Shown: one piece after another, positions 1 to 13,026 of the stretch
Layout of the letters: every line of letters begins with the position of its first letter
How positions within the stretch are numbered: position 1 is the stretch's first letter
From: Cubamyces lactineus
Lineage: Eukaryota > Basidiomycota > Agaricomycetes > Polyporales > Polyporaceae
Direction of reading: 5' to 3'
DNA: 64,000 bases
Assembly: GCA_022376465.1 (NCBI GenBank)
Contig: JACDTU010000004.1
Coordinates: 2,170,001-2,234,000 of the forward strand
Position numbers and translations under genes: made by a program
The notes under the pieces: generated by a model
Databases searched by the model: none
What the model was told of the DNA's origin: nothing
Seen by the model: the letters and a program-made list of their open reading frames with translations, nothing else

Positions 1-74
1 CACCATCATCGACTCCCTCTCTCTCGTCTAAAGCACACATCTACCAGGGCTCTCTACCTCCTCTCAAAGGCATC

Positions 75-2014
75 ATGCTCGCCGCACCTACCGTCGACGT
101 TTCCTTCGATGATGATGACTGGATGCCGCCTCCATCGTCCAGTCCCCGCCTCTACCGTGCTGCAAGTGTGGGGAACAGCTGGGGTGTTACTTCTATCGGC
201 CGCGGTTTTCAGTGGAACAACCGGGCAAGTGAGGAGGACAGCAGCAGCGACCACGAGAAAGAAGATGACTCTTCCCAAGAGGCAATCGGTCCATCCAACG
301 ATCGTTCTGCTACCTTGCGCGCAACCCGGCCGTCGTGGCTAAGCACTTCCGCAGTACCCCGTTCTGCGGCTAATAACACCGTCAACGGTACTAGTCTGCT
401 CTCAACATCTATCACACCTCCGACACCTCTCTCGCCGCTCTCCCCTCCCCGTTCAGGCAGTTTCATTGCTGGCCCATTGACCCGCTCCCCTGTCCAATCT
501 CGGCCGTCATCTCCCCGCCCTTTCTCCTCGCGACCCGCTTCTCCGAGGCCATCTTCTCCTCTGGCACCGGGTACCTCATCGGCTCTCAGTGCGCTGTCGA
601 GCACTCCATCCTCACCACGTTCCACCCAATTTCCCCGCATGCGTCGCCGATCTTCCCAGCAGCGCGTCTCGCTCATAGCCGGCCGCGTATCTATAGCTCC
701 GATCGAGCCGCCCTCTCCCCTTCCCTCAGGTCCGCAGAGACTTGTCCGGACAAATAGCGCTGCAAGTTACCTGAGTGTAGCCAGTAGTACGGGGCCTCCA
801 ACGCCAGGTGAGAAGTCTAAAGCAGTAGGAGAGCGCAGTATCTCCGAGTTTGTCATTGAGCGGGAGGTGGGTCGTGGGGCATACGGCCTTGTCAAGCGTG
901 CAAGGGAAATGATGGACGACGGCTCCTTGGGGGTATGCACTGCGGTTGTTCTCTTGTGCGTATATATGATGTTGACATAACGTTCGCCAGCCCCCGCTCA
1001 TAATAAAACAAATCATCAAGTCTCGCATTCTCGCCGACTGTTGGAAGAGGCACCCGAAGTTTGGCACCATACCGATCGAGATCTACGTCATGTCGGCGAT
1101 TTCGACTACCCACTACGTACTTCCGCCACCACGTCCTTGGGATCCGCTCCGTAATCAAGCAGGGGTACAGAACGATTGGGTTGAGGGTAAGGTCGTCAGC
1201 GGTCACCCTAACATATGCCCCCTTCTCGACTTCTTCGAGGATAACCATTATTACTACCTCGTGCTGCCGTCGACCACACCGGAACCTGGTCCGGGCGAAG
1301 ATGCGCCTCCAACAGACTTGTTCGATCTCGTAGAGAGCTATCCACATGGGCTGCCTCCCGACCTCATACGAACATACCTCGGCCAGATCGCAGATGCTGT
1401 CGCGTTCTTGCATTCGAAAGGCATTGGTAGGTTGTAGGCTTGCCCTGGTGTATCGATGCTCAGATTATTCTCAGTTCATCGTGACATCAAGGACGAGAAC
1501 GTGGTTCTCGGCCCGAATGGCAAATGTGTCCTTATCGACTTCGGTAGCTCAGGCCTCGTGAAGAAGGGCGGATGGGACACATTTAGTGGCACGTGAGTGT
1601 GCATATCTGAACATCTACGGCCCTGTCTTCTAAACCGTGAGACGATACAGACTAGATTATGCAGGCCCCGAGATTCTTCGAGGAGAGCGATACTACGGGA
1701 AAGAGCAAGATGTCTGGGCTTTCGGCGTCGTCGCATACGTGATGCTCGTCGGAGAATGCCCGTTCACGACGGCCGCGGAAGCACAAGAAGGCCTAGAGTC
1801 GCCCCTTTCTAGCGCGTCGATTGCGCTAGATGAGCGCTGCATGGATGGTAATGAGAGAGAAGGCGAAGAGCGCGACGGAGGCGGAGCGCTCGGCGATGCA
1901 GCCGCTTTGGTCAAGGCGTGTCTGCGAGTGGACGTATCCGCACGACCGTCTTTCCAGAGGATCCTCCAGAGTCGATTCCTTAGCGGCAATGGAGGCTGGG
2001 GCGTGAACTCATGA
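75..2014 (+). CDS. PAS-kinase (PSK)-type serine/threonine protein kinase without a PAS domain
   Basis: Predicted 591-residue kinase from four exons: 75-932, 991-1426, 1475-1592, 1651-2014; all three introns are GT-AG and frames join exactly. Residues 1 to about 250 are Ser/Pro-rich and look disordered. The kinase domain starts near residue 256 with a glycine loop (REVGRGAYGLVKR), an ATP-lysine candidate in IIKQIIK, the catalytic loop HRDIKDEN, the metal motif DFGS and the activation segment end SGTLDYAGPE. The DFGS...GTxDYAxPE pattern is typical of the PASK/PSK branch of the CAMK group, whose members couple nutrient state to translation and carbon storage. No PAS domain is visible, unlike yeast PSK1/2 and human PASK; other CAMK-like kinases are possible. 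The 5' leader runs off the window edge. Confidence 0.85.
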
Positions 2015-2975
2015 CCGTCGCTCACCCCGTATTTGGCCCACATGCAATGTGCGTGCATTCAACGCGTCCCTGCCCGCACGATCAGAAGTCCCACAGAGCT
2101 GTCAGGCTGATTTGGCTTGTCTCGCAGGTGCAGAATGTTATCTGATGGCTTCGCAGCCTGCAGGCGCATATTAGACGAGTCTTGCACGTCTTAGGCGCTA
2201 TCTCTCCACATCCATCGTTTGTCCGGAGCTTCCGAGACGCGATACTCATCTACAGCTTGCCCATGACCGTTTTGTACGCGCAACTTTGTTATCGACACCA
2301 TCGCATCGTTCTTCCTCCGACCTGTTCTTGTCACGCCGCATTCTCTTTGTCATCAGTACTATGTATCTGCGTAGCTCACCGATCCTGTGTGCAATAAGAA
2401 ATTAAATTCGACATGTAATATTCTCGCATTTGCCTGAAGCCAGTCTCGAGGACGAAGACAGGGCTAGAAAGCCGGAGGAGCGTGAGAGGCGTGCAGCTCG
2501 ATTCGCGTCGAAGGATCTAGATCTGAACTTTTGCCCGAAAGCAATGAGACGCTGAGGTGCTGACCAATGGGAGCGGGTCTGAGGGCCGGCGGTGACTCCG
2601 GCGCGACGGCGGAGCCGGCCGGCGCATGGGTGGAGGGTTGTAATCAGCCAGATCTCTATCGATCATCTAAAATTTTCGAGCCCGCCCGTAGGAGTATATA
2701 AACCTTAGAATCCCTTCCACCTCCAGTTTCTTCTTACCCTCACCTCCCCCTCTCGCTCTCTCCCCACTTTCTTACACTTTCGTTTGCGTGAGTACATCCT
2801 TTTTCTTGCGGTCCCGCCAGTCGTCTTCGAGCACAGATGGAAGCGAGGGCATCGTAGCGAGATCGGTCTCACTACGCGCTCATCCGCTATCTACCCGGCT
2901 TGCAGCCCTGGCGACAACCGACCATCGCCCGATCTTCAGCCTTTACTGACCTGTTCGTGCAGATCTTCATCAAAA
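2015..2975 (+). promoter_or_regulatory. Intergenic region and strong core promoter of tef1 with 5' UTR intron
   Basis: No gene is visible between the kinase stop and tef1. A TATA box (TATATAAA) lies at 2695-2702, followed by a long pyrimidine-rich tract at about 2718-2780, the usual architecture of highly expressed fungal genes. A 5' UTR intron is inferred at 2788-2962 (GTGAGT donor, CGTGCAG acceptor), ending 13 bases before the ATG. Leader introns of this kind are common in fungal EF-1alpha genes. The intron is inferred from signals only. Confidence 0.75.
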
Positions 2976-4676
<1,701 letters not shown>

Positions 4677-4976
4677 ACGACTTAGACGCGGTCTCTCTTT
4701 CCCTCGGTCCTCCATCCTCGCTTTCCTTCCTCTCATCTCGCATGGTATCTCTAACTCTCGCAACTGTGTTCTTACCATCCTCATCATTGTTGTATTCACG
4801 ATAACGAAGTCCGCCGTCGCGCTTCATAAGCCGGCGGCTCATGTTCATTAATGCCCTTGCGTTGTTGTGTGTCGAGAATGAGAAGTTCGAATCGATTGTA
4901 GCGCTGCTTTCTCTCCAGTAATGATGTGTGTGACCCGTATTCAACTGGTTTAAGTATATTCGTGAAGGTGCCACTG

Positions 4977-6497
4977 TCAGCATACATGTTCAATTCTGCT
5001 TCCGTCGTCAACGCGCTCCCCTAAGTCCCTCCCAACGGTGCGGTCGAAGACCTCCATCATGTATCCGAAGAGAGACCGTGTAAGTGCTGCATCCCAGCGT
5101 CCTTTGGACGATTCGTCACGAATGAACGCATGTTGGGCCTGTACTTCTAAGAACTGCCAGTGCATGGTCGTGAGCTTCGGGGACGAACACCGTTAGTGTG
5201 GGACGTACGGATGTGGTGACATTGGCGTCCTCAAGTGTCTTGCGGATTAGATCGCGCCCTTCGCGAGGGACGTGTGTATCCTGTACCCAGCCGGCATCAC
5301 CCCACGGACAATCTGTAGATATTCACAAGTGTTTACCTGTTTGCCGAAGATCATCTAAGGGGAGAGAAGGCAGCGTTATCAGTGATCTATTAACGCAGGC
5401 GCGGCAGGGCGCATAGGTGACATACCACCAGCTCTCCTTTGTCGGTCAGATCCCCTCTGTTGACACGGATGAGGGAATCATCGTTCTTTCCCTTGCCCAG
5501 CGTGGCGCTGTGTATGTCGGTCGCAAAGAAGCAGACCGACGCCAGGACGCGGCGATCGAATGCAGCCTAAGACGAGATGAACAAGTAGCTCCTCCCTTCG
5601 ATGCGATGCGCTTACCCTAAAAGCCTATGGCATCGGAGAGGTTGAGTGTGAGTTCTATACACTACATAAGCGGAGGAGAATGCACGCACGAGATGCCCGC
5701 CTAGGCACATCCCAGTCGCTACTTACATAGTGAGAACGGTTACCAAGCGATACGAAGCAGGATGGACGAACCAGCAATACGTCCGTTACAGTTCTTCAAA
5801 GAACAGAGAAGGTCGATTGCGAGAGTAGCATCCTGTAAGTATAGAGGGAGCGAACATGAGTAGCTTCCTGTGCCATGCCGATATATACCGACCTCATCAT
5901 ACGCGGCGAGCTCCTTCTCGATCTGCATGTGAGATTGATGTGTAAGTTCGCAACCGATGTAGTCCCCCGTTAGGTCGACTAACCTTGTACTTGTTTCCCC
6001 TATCGGTACCTAGATGATCCCTTCAATGTCAAGTCAAACGTTTCATCTATCGTTGGAAACGGGCCCACCCTCGACGTCGTAAGGGATAGGCTCGGGGCCC
6101 TCAAACTCGTGATACGTCGACGGGCAGGCTAGATCGTAGCAAAGTCATTCAAAGGTGCCCCAAAGTACGTCAAGCTACATACCTACGACGTATCCCTGAC
6201 TGGCGATCTGGCCCGCGAAGCGTTCGACGGGTCCCGTAACTTGGTAGATCTCACTGATACAACATGTTCACCCTAAAGGCGTGCGATGTCCACTCTGTAT
6301 ATAAAATTCACCTGAAACAAACAACCCCTAGTTTACTTGAGTGAAATGAGTCCTACTCTCTACGTAGATGCGCACATACCGGGGAACTTGGCGTTCGGGT
6401 AGCCTGGGACGTTTGGTGCGATCACAAAGATCCTGATAGGACGACCGTTCGGATCGAGCTTGGTAGGAACGTCGTGGTATGTTTTCGTGATGAGCAT
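4977..6497 (-). CDS. Dienelactone hydrolase family protein (13 exons, two microexons)
   Basis: 275-residue alpha/beta-hydrolase of the dienelactone hydrolase (carboxymethylenebutenolidase) family, which opens lactone rings in aromatic catabolism; the true substrate here is unknown. Exons, 5' to 3' on the minus strand: 6497-6380, 6327-6312, 6253-6183, 6128-6069, 6009-5984, 5922-5893, 5832-5772, 5718-5690, 5624-5616, 5566-5426, 5354-5337, 5280-5209, 5153-4977. The joined protein shows the Cys nucleophile elbow GMCLGGH, the Asp in GKQDTHVPREG and the His in QAQHAFIRDE, so the Cys-Asp-His triad is intact. The 16-base exon supplies GVVCF and the 9-base exon supplies AFR, both matching family positions. 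It is divergent from the acetyltransferase and converges on tef1. Confidence 0.85.
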
Positions 6498-6759
6498 CTC
6501 GAATCTTTCGTAAACCTAGTACGCCGTCGGGCAGATGGTCGTCCTGATCAGAGCATCGCGCGCGTTCACCGCTGGATACACGCGACGCGTCAATCACGTG
6601 CACGCATGTGGGGCAGGACGAACGTGCGTCGAGCGCATGCAGCCACCAACTGTGTCCCTGACTCTCTCGTTCTGCCATGGTCGTCTCCGGGTTGGTATAT
6701 AAACCGCCAGCCATCTTTTCAGGGCCTTATTCGCTCATCCCACCACGACTCATCCCACC
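6498..6759 (+). promoter_or_regulatory. Divergent promoter between the dienelactone hydrolase and GNAT genes
   Basis: The 262-base gap separates two divergent start codons. A TATA box (TATATAAA) at 6696-6703 lies about 57 bases upstream of the GNAT ATG and is oriented for that gene. I see no comparable TATA box for the minus-strand gene. Confidence 0.55.
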
Positions 6760-7670
6760 ATGGTCGAACCAGTTGCGAAAATCCGCCCGGTCACAGCCGC
6801 AGACCAGAAGCTCATCCGCTTCATGATTGGCAAAGCCGAGATGGAGCCCATCGCGATTGCAAACAATCGGTGTAAGTCGTGTGACCTCAAAGACACTTTT
6901 CAGTACTGACGCTGCATGCCTAGTGTACAAGAACCCGCTCGTCCTTGCGTTATGGATTGGTTTGTCCTCCGTCTTCATCGAGTACATGGACTGGTGGCCC
7001 AAGCCCGAGCACGGCGTGTTCGGATACCTGACTCCAATACCCGCATTTGGTACTCTGTCAATAGCGTTCATGTTCGCCATCGACTGGTATGCAGCCTCCT
7101 TGCCCACATGATGGCTTTAACACTAACTGCACACGGCACAGGTTGAATCGCTGGGACTTCGAGGATCGGTCTTCTCATGTTCTGCGCCGACTAGACCTGG
7201 TCGATGTGTCAGCCTACTACTCTCGCTCGCCTTCTTCCGGCTTCTGGATCCTAGAATATGGCGATAAGTTCATGGGCATGATCGCCCTCGACGCCTCACT
7301 GGACGCAGATACAGACACAGTAGTCGCCCCAGACACCATCAAGAAGGACCGTTCCGGGAAGGTCAAGATGACCAAGGGCACTTCGAAGATCGCTACCATC
7401 CGTCACTTCTACGTCGAGGACCCATACCGTCGCGTCGGTATGCAGGACGACCTCCTCGACTACGCCCTTGCGCATGCATTCTCGTCCGATGCGATGCTTG
7501 AAGGCGTCAGAATCGTCGCGTGTCCTCTTCGGGAGTACATCGTGGACACCCTCAACAAACACGAATTCAAGGTTGAAAAGAAGGCGGAAAGGGTGGGTGC
7601 GTTGCGGTGGCAGAATTGGGTCAGAATTCTAGATAGGCAACAATGGTCGGTAGCTCGAAAGGCAGAGTGA
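6760..7670 (+). CDS. Membrane-associated GNAT-family N-acetyltransferase
   Basis: 267-residue protein from exons 6760-6871, 6924-7086 and 7142-7670. The N-terminal part holds two hydrophobic segments (around LALWIGLSSVFIEYMDWW and IPAFGTLSIAFMFAIDW), probably a membrane hairpin inside the GNAT fold. The C-terminal part has the acetyl-CoA-binding signature region ATIRHFYVEDPYRRVGMQDD, where the usual R/QxxGxG loop appears as RRVGMQ. Fungal proteins of this arrangement are annotated as GNAT acetyltransferases; the substrate is unknown. A TATA box lies at 6696-6703. It converges on the neighbouring alpha/beta hydrolase. Confidence 0.8.
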
Positions 7671-7820
7671 GCCTTTACTAGGACAGGCCGGCCTTGTCGT
7701 ATATGTACACGCGGTACAACATGGTATTATCTGAATGCATGCTGTGTGATTGCTGGTCGCGGCAGTTAAGACCTCACAAGATCGCACACATGTCCTTCCG
7801 TGACAATGAGTGCTCAGCAC

Positions 7821-9250
7821 TTAGCACGCTCGTCTGAGGAATCGTACAATGTTCTCTGCGACGACTTGCCAATGACCGACTTTGTTGACGATGTCGTGGG
7901 CAGCAGCCTCGACCCGCACCACCTCCGCTTGCGGCACTCGGGACTTGATCTTGTCCGCCTCTGCAATAGGAACGACCTCGTCTTCAGTCCCCTGTGCCCG
8001 AAGTGAGCATATTGATGACAAGGTCTAGTCGTAATCCTCGGCGGCCTCACATGGATTATGAGAACTTGCAAGCTTTGTCGGAGCGGTCCGACTGCGATCG
8101 TCGCGAGCTTGTCGAACGCAGCTTCCAAGTGCCGCACGGGGCCGTCCTGATAGCACGATTGAAGAGTGCGCTTGTATCCGGGTAGGCTGCTTGCTTGCAA
8201 GTCTCGGAACTGAAGTTGCAAGCAGAACGGTCAATCGTGGATATCAACATGACTGACAATTGGAGTATACCTCTTTGTACTGCGGCGTCTTGGGAGTAGC
8301 GCTCTCGCTCCTCTGTAGGGCCTGGGTGTAAGTACTGCCTTCAAATACGACGTAGACTCCAGAGAGCGTACGGTCGGTTTAGTTGTCCGGCTGTACTGAT
8401 GTGTATACATTAGCATGAAAGAGCTATGCAAGCTGCAGAATAAGACGGAACCTCGAGCAAACCTGCTGATGAGATGAAAATGGCTTTCCCAGACACAAGA
8501 TGTGGTAGCGAGGCCGTGAACACTGCAGCGATGCCCCCGCCCTATATGCACACAAAAAGTGTGAGTCTTAGTGCATTGAACACAGACGCAGACGTCCCGT
8601 GACCTGAACACTCACCATGGAGAAGCCTACTATGTGTGCCGCCTCCCAGCGAACATACTGCAGAAGGAGCGCGAGTTGGGTGCAGAAAAGGGTCCAGTCG
8701 TACGTCGTGTGGGGTGCTTCCGAATATCCTTTCCCGTATAGATCTACACCATTGATGGGATCCTTGGATAGGATAAGTGTTAGGAGATGCAGGTCGGTAC
8801 ACACCATACACCAGGATCCGAAAGCCTCGTTCGGCGAGATACGGGGCTATTTGTGTCCAAGACATTGCAGGCGTTGAGATACCATGTATCAGTACTACCT
8901 AATCACGGTGACAGCACCTTTTAAGTCTGTTATCAGGTTCGAGAGTTGCTGCACGTTACTCACTTTCGTACCCTCTTCAGGACCAAGTATCCAATATCGC
9001 ACGCGACCGTAAGGAAGGGGCGCATAATCGCCTATTGAGTAATCGCTCGTCAATATCACCATATCGTCACATCGCTCATTCACTCACCATTTGGAAGGAA
9101 ATCGTCAGAATAACGTTGACGAATGCGAGACTTTGCTGGAAGCTTTTCCATGGAGTGATCCACGGGGACAGGAAACTCCATGTGACCATCGCAGCTCATG
9201 AGTCCAAGATGCCAGTGCGATGGCCTATATTGGCTCACCTGGCTATCCAT
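7821..9250 (-). CDS. Alpha/beta hydrolase, tandem copy 1
   Basis: About 294-residue serine hydrolase. Exons 5' to 3': 9250-9239, 9175-9088, 9031-8964, 8898-8805, 8743-8616, 8541-8452, 8395-8372, 8321-8271, 8209-8051, 7991-7821. It has the oxyanion motif VLIHGIS, the nucleophile elbow GFSMGGG, the acid in GTEDEVVP and the His in AAAHDIV, so the triad is complete. The substrate cannot be told; epoxide hydrolase-like, esterase and lipase-like relatives share these motifs. The start is uncertain. A TATA-like stretch at 9254-9260 sits right before the upstream ATG, so the in-frame ATG at 9199, inside the putative first intron, is an alternative that removes that intron. It is a clear paralogue of the next gene. 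The short exons at 8395-8271 are the least certain. Confidence 0.75.
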
Positions 9251-9644
9251 ACGATATATAGGCCTCAGCTGGGGGGTTAAATGGCGCACTGTTGATACGG
9301 ACTGTGCGGGTCAGTGTGCAGTTATGACGCCAATGGTAAGGTAAAGGATACTTCTCCGAGTCAGATCTGTATCGGTACGGCGGCACTCAGGGTAGGCGGG
9401 AGGTCGTGTGACCTGCGTGGTCCAGTCGTGTACATGACTTACTACCAGCCGCCTCAATACCGGCAGACAGGTTCCTACCTAATATCGACGGCATGCCGGG
9501 GTGCGGCACATAGGCTATGATACTTACAAGAACTGAAGTCAAACACACGAGAACAGGCCTCAAGAATTTGGGCTGTTATTGTTAATATGCAGTCATGACA
9601 GGGATGAGGAGACATGACTCGGTTACTTCGGCACACATTAGACC
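9251..9644. other. Spacer between the tandem hydrolase genes
   Basis: The 394-base spacer separates the start of copy 1 from the stop of copy 2. Apart from the TATA-like TATATAT at 9254-9260 on the minus strand I see no coding signal or repeat here. Confidence 0.5.
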
Positions 9645-10989
9645 TCACGTCTGCAAGAACCCGAGAAGGCTCTCTGCCACGACCTGCCAGTGGCCGTCCC
9701 GCAACACCAGATCGTGGGCCGCACCATCGACCTTCACGATCTCCGCTTGGGGCACCCTGGCCTGGATCTTGACCGCCTCCCCGAAGGGTACGATTTCGTC
9801 CTCAGTTCCCTGTAGATGTAAGTCGGACCCCATAGATGGACGTCGAGGCTGGTTGGCTTACGTGAATGACGCGCACTTGCAGCGGCTGCTGGGCGGAGCC
9901 TACGGTGACTCTTGCAACTTTGTCGTATGCAGCTTCGAGACCACGGATCGGGCCATCTTCAAAACAGGATTGTAGGCTACGATTGTACCCGGGGAGCTCG
10001 GTCGCTTGCAGGTCTTTCAGCTGTGAACAGCTGTGGGTAAGACAGGCGTGATGCACCATTCAGTGAAGTGGACAAGACTCGCCTCTTGATATTGCGGAAT
10101 CGGGACGTGCACGCTCTTCAACGCTATTGGCCGTCATGCTCATGTTCTGAAGAGTTGTACTCACAGGGTTTGGTGCACTAGCACGCTACGGGGGTGAGCA
10201 CTGCTGTCAGTTATGTGGCACAGACGGCCAATGGCAGAACACGTACCTCCATCAATCCTGCTGCTGCTATGAAGACCACCTTTCCTGCCATGAGATGAGG
10301 CATGGAAGAGGCGAACGCTACCGCCACTCCTCCGCCCTGTGGAGATGCAGAGCGTTCGTTGTGAGCGTCAAGTTGGATAGTACCAACTTCACATAGAGCG
10401 AAGATCTCACCATTGAGAAGCCTACGACATGGGCTACATCCCAGTGGATGTACTGCAGCAACAACGCAAGCTGAATCACAAACAACGTAGCATTGTATGC
10501 GACGTGTGGCGCTTCAGAATATCCTTTCCCGTACAAGTCTGGGATAGCTGTGTCACTTGCGCACATCTCACGCCATTAGGACATACATACCATAGACCAG
10601 TACGCGGAGACCTTTCTCTGCAAGGTAGGGAGCAATTTCCTTCCAGGTGATGCCCGGCGTAGAAATCCCGTGGATGAGAACCACCTTCGTGCCATTCTCT
10701 GGACCCAGGAGCCAATATCTGACACGGCCGTGAGGAAGTGATGCGTAGTCGCCTGTCGAAACAAGGTGTCATGAGTACTCGTATACCTTCTCAACTCAAC
10801 AGTTGAGTGCGTGCCGTTTGGGAACAGATCGTCAGGGTAGATTTGGCGGATTCGAGAGTTGACCGGGAGTACCTCCATTGAGTGATCAACTATCACAGGG
10901 AACTAGTTTGTTATGACGTTATCTCTGCACGTCGACGCAAATATAATGTATGTTGTGTAGGTACTTGCCTTGTTGCTAAAGGCCATCAT
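9645..10989 (-). CDS. Alpha/beta hydrolase, tandem copy 2 (needs several GC donors)
   Basis: About 288-residue paralogue of copy 1. Modelled exons: 10989-10969, 10902-10815, 10752-10591, 10538-10411, 10336-10247, 10177-10165, 10123-10083, 10020-9862, 9809-9645. It keeps VLIHGIS, GFSMGGG, GTEDEIVP and the His in AAHDLV. It lacks the intron that copy 1 has just before VVLIHG. Three inferred introns have GC instead of GT donors: AAG|GCAAGT (10968), G|GCACGC (10814) and GAG|GCGAGT (10082). The first matches the GC-AG consensus well; the second does not. The 13-base exon at 10177-10165 is forced by frame. The gene is either active with rare donors or beginning to decay; no in-frame stop is seen in the model. 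Confidence 0.65.
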
Positions 10990-11289
10990 GTAACTGCAAA
11001 TTCGATAGCCAATGCACGGTCTGCCTCGAAGTCGAGTTTACAGCGCGGTAGTCGGGGGCTGAAGGAGATAGTCGCGCATGAAGTGTATCTGTTGGGGTCC
11101 TGGATGGTTCACATGACACTAGATGGCTGTGGCATTGTGCAAGCAACGGGATGCCGGCGGGAGACCCGCGTGAACTCTGGTGAACTTGGCTGACAGTGAG
11201 AAAGAAGAAACGACCGTACCAGTTTCCGACTTTCTCGGAGATCCTCTGTAGATCTATCTGAGAGTCCCGCGCTCCCCGACCCAAAAGGT
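10990..11289. promoter_or_regulatory. Divergent region between hydrolase copy 2 and ELP5
   Basis: The 300-base gap holds the promoters of both genes. I see no clear TATA box and no recognisable regulatory repeat. Confidence 0.35.
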
Positions 11290-12608
11290 ATGCCGTCTCT
11301 CCTCTCTTCCGCCATCGCGCTCCCCGCGCGCAACCAACAGCTTCTGGTATTCCAATCGTCATCTTCCCAGTCATGTCTCCCCATCCTTCGCGATATCGTC
11401 CAGAAGGCGGTCGAACGCGCACGCGAGACGACCGTGCTCTTCTGTCTACTGTACCCGCCTTCTAGCTTCTTAGACAGCCGTGCAGCTCGCACCCAGACCG
11501 ATAATATCTCGGTCGTGGATAGGACCATGCATGTCCCGGACTATGTTGACGATATAGGAGATGACGAGTCAGCAACTTCGCTTACGGACGCGATCCTTGA
11601 CAAAGTGCGATCCGGTGGGTGAACCTCGATGACGATTCTATACCAGCAACTAATCTATGGCACAGTGCCGACAGGGCCTTTGAATGTGGTGATCGACTCC
11701 GTGGATACATTGCTCTCAGATCTCGGCTCAATATCCGGAACCACGAGAATCTTGTCCGAACTTCTCACTGTTGTTCGCGCGCGTGGAGGTCAGTACAAGG
11801 ATTTCTACCAGGCGCTCCAGTCTATTGATTCACGCCAAATCTCGCTTGTAGGCACTTCTCGCCTGATTCTCCATGTCCTTGCATCATCCACTATCCTCCC
11901 CATACTCACTCAAACTCACCTTTCTCCATCGCTCACGCACGTCATCGCGCATCCCACCGCGCTCCTCACCCACCTCTCCTCCGCATACCTGACGCCTCCG
12001 CCTCCGCTATCAGCGCCCGAAAAGTTTTGGGGTATTTTCATCCCCATCTCGGAACGCCATTGGGAGTCGGAGAAGCTGGTGTTTGGCACAGGGGGCGAGG
12101 GCGGTGGCTTGCAGGAGTTTGTCGCTGAGGTCATCGTGCGTGGCGGCGCAGACGGTTCAGGTAGGAGGCGCGGGCTAGAGCGCACCCTTGAAGGATGGTC
12201 GCCATCTCTAGGTGGACCGTGCGAGTTGCGTGAGCTTGAGGTCCTCAAGCCCTTGTGGACCAACAAGCCGACAACCGACGTAAGCTACGAAGTTCCTACG
12301 AACTACGGATGTGTCCTTGTAGCTGACTGGTTGGACAGGTACAAGATGCTCCTGATCCTACGCAGAACCTATCTTTCAACCTCAATCTCACACCGCAGCA
12401 ACAGCGTGCACGGGCGCAAGTACCACTTCCCTACGCGCATGAAGGTACGATCTCCTTGTGTTGTGTCTCGCTGCATAGACCTAACATGTATGCACACATG
12501 ACAGGCAAAACATCTGAGCAAACTCCCAACTTTGCTGCTATTCTATATGACCCCGATTCTGCAGATGATATCGACGATGACGACCCTGACGAGGACCTCG
12601 ATATATAG
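11290..12608 (+). CDS. elp5: Elongator complex subunit ELP5 (Iki1)
   Basis: 382-residue protein from exons 11290-11614, 11666-12279, 12339-12444 and 12505-12608. ELP5 belongs to the Elp4-5-6 RecA-like ring of Elongator, which is needed for mcm5U modification of wobble uridines in tRNAs. The RecA-like fold has a degenerate P-loop; hydrophobic strands such as VLFCLLYPPSSF and LNVVIDSVDTLL fit it. The diagnostic part is the C-terminal tail NFAAILYDPDSADD followed by an acidic end (DPDEDLDI), typical of fungal ELP5. Similarity is moderate elsewhere, as usual for this fast-evolving subunit. Confidence 0.85.
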
Positions 12609-13026
12609 TGACTGCTGGTGGAGAGCTCAGCGAGAAGCATCCGTGTATACTGACTGTATTATACGTATCAACGTCCACGGTCCTGCCAACCCGATCCAGG
12701 CTCACGAAGACATCTCGGCGGGTTAACCAGCATTTTTATGTCACGAGAACAACAGCTGGAAGTGAACACTAATACCAATGCAACCATTGGACCTACTGCA
12801 CTTTGTACTCAGGTTGATTCTGTTTCGATGCTCGCAGTATGCGCGCGACGCCATGTGCAAAGCTGAATATACTACAAGCACCATCACTGGGTCGTCTTCA
12901 TGGCGACAGAGCTTTACAATGGACCCATGCGATGCATTCGAAAGCAACTAGAAAGCATGAATGACATACGTATATGATACTAGCCTACAACATGCATGCG
13001 TAACGACATGGAACGTGAAGGAGCGC
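12609..13026. other. Convergent 3' region between ELP5 and RPL22
   Basis: The 418-base gap contains the 3' ends of two convergent genes. No ORF, repeat or RNA gene could be supported. Confidence 0.4.

Noticed and set aside
4977..10989. Secondary-metabolite or detoxification gene cluster
   Set aside because: Only hydrolases and one acetyltransferase; no backbone synthase, P450, transporter or cluster regulator, so a cluster cannot be claimed.
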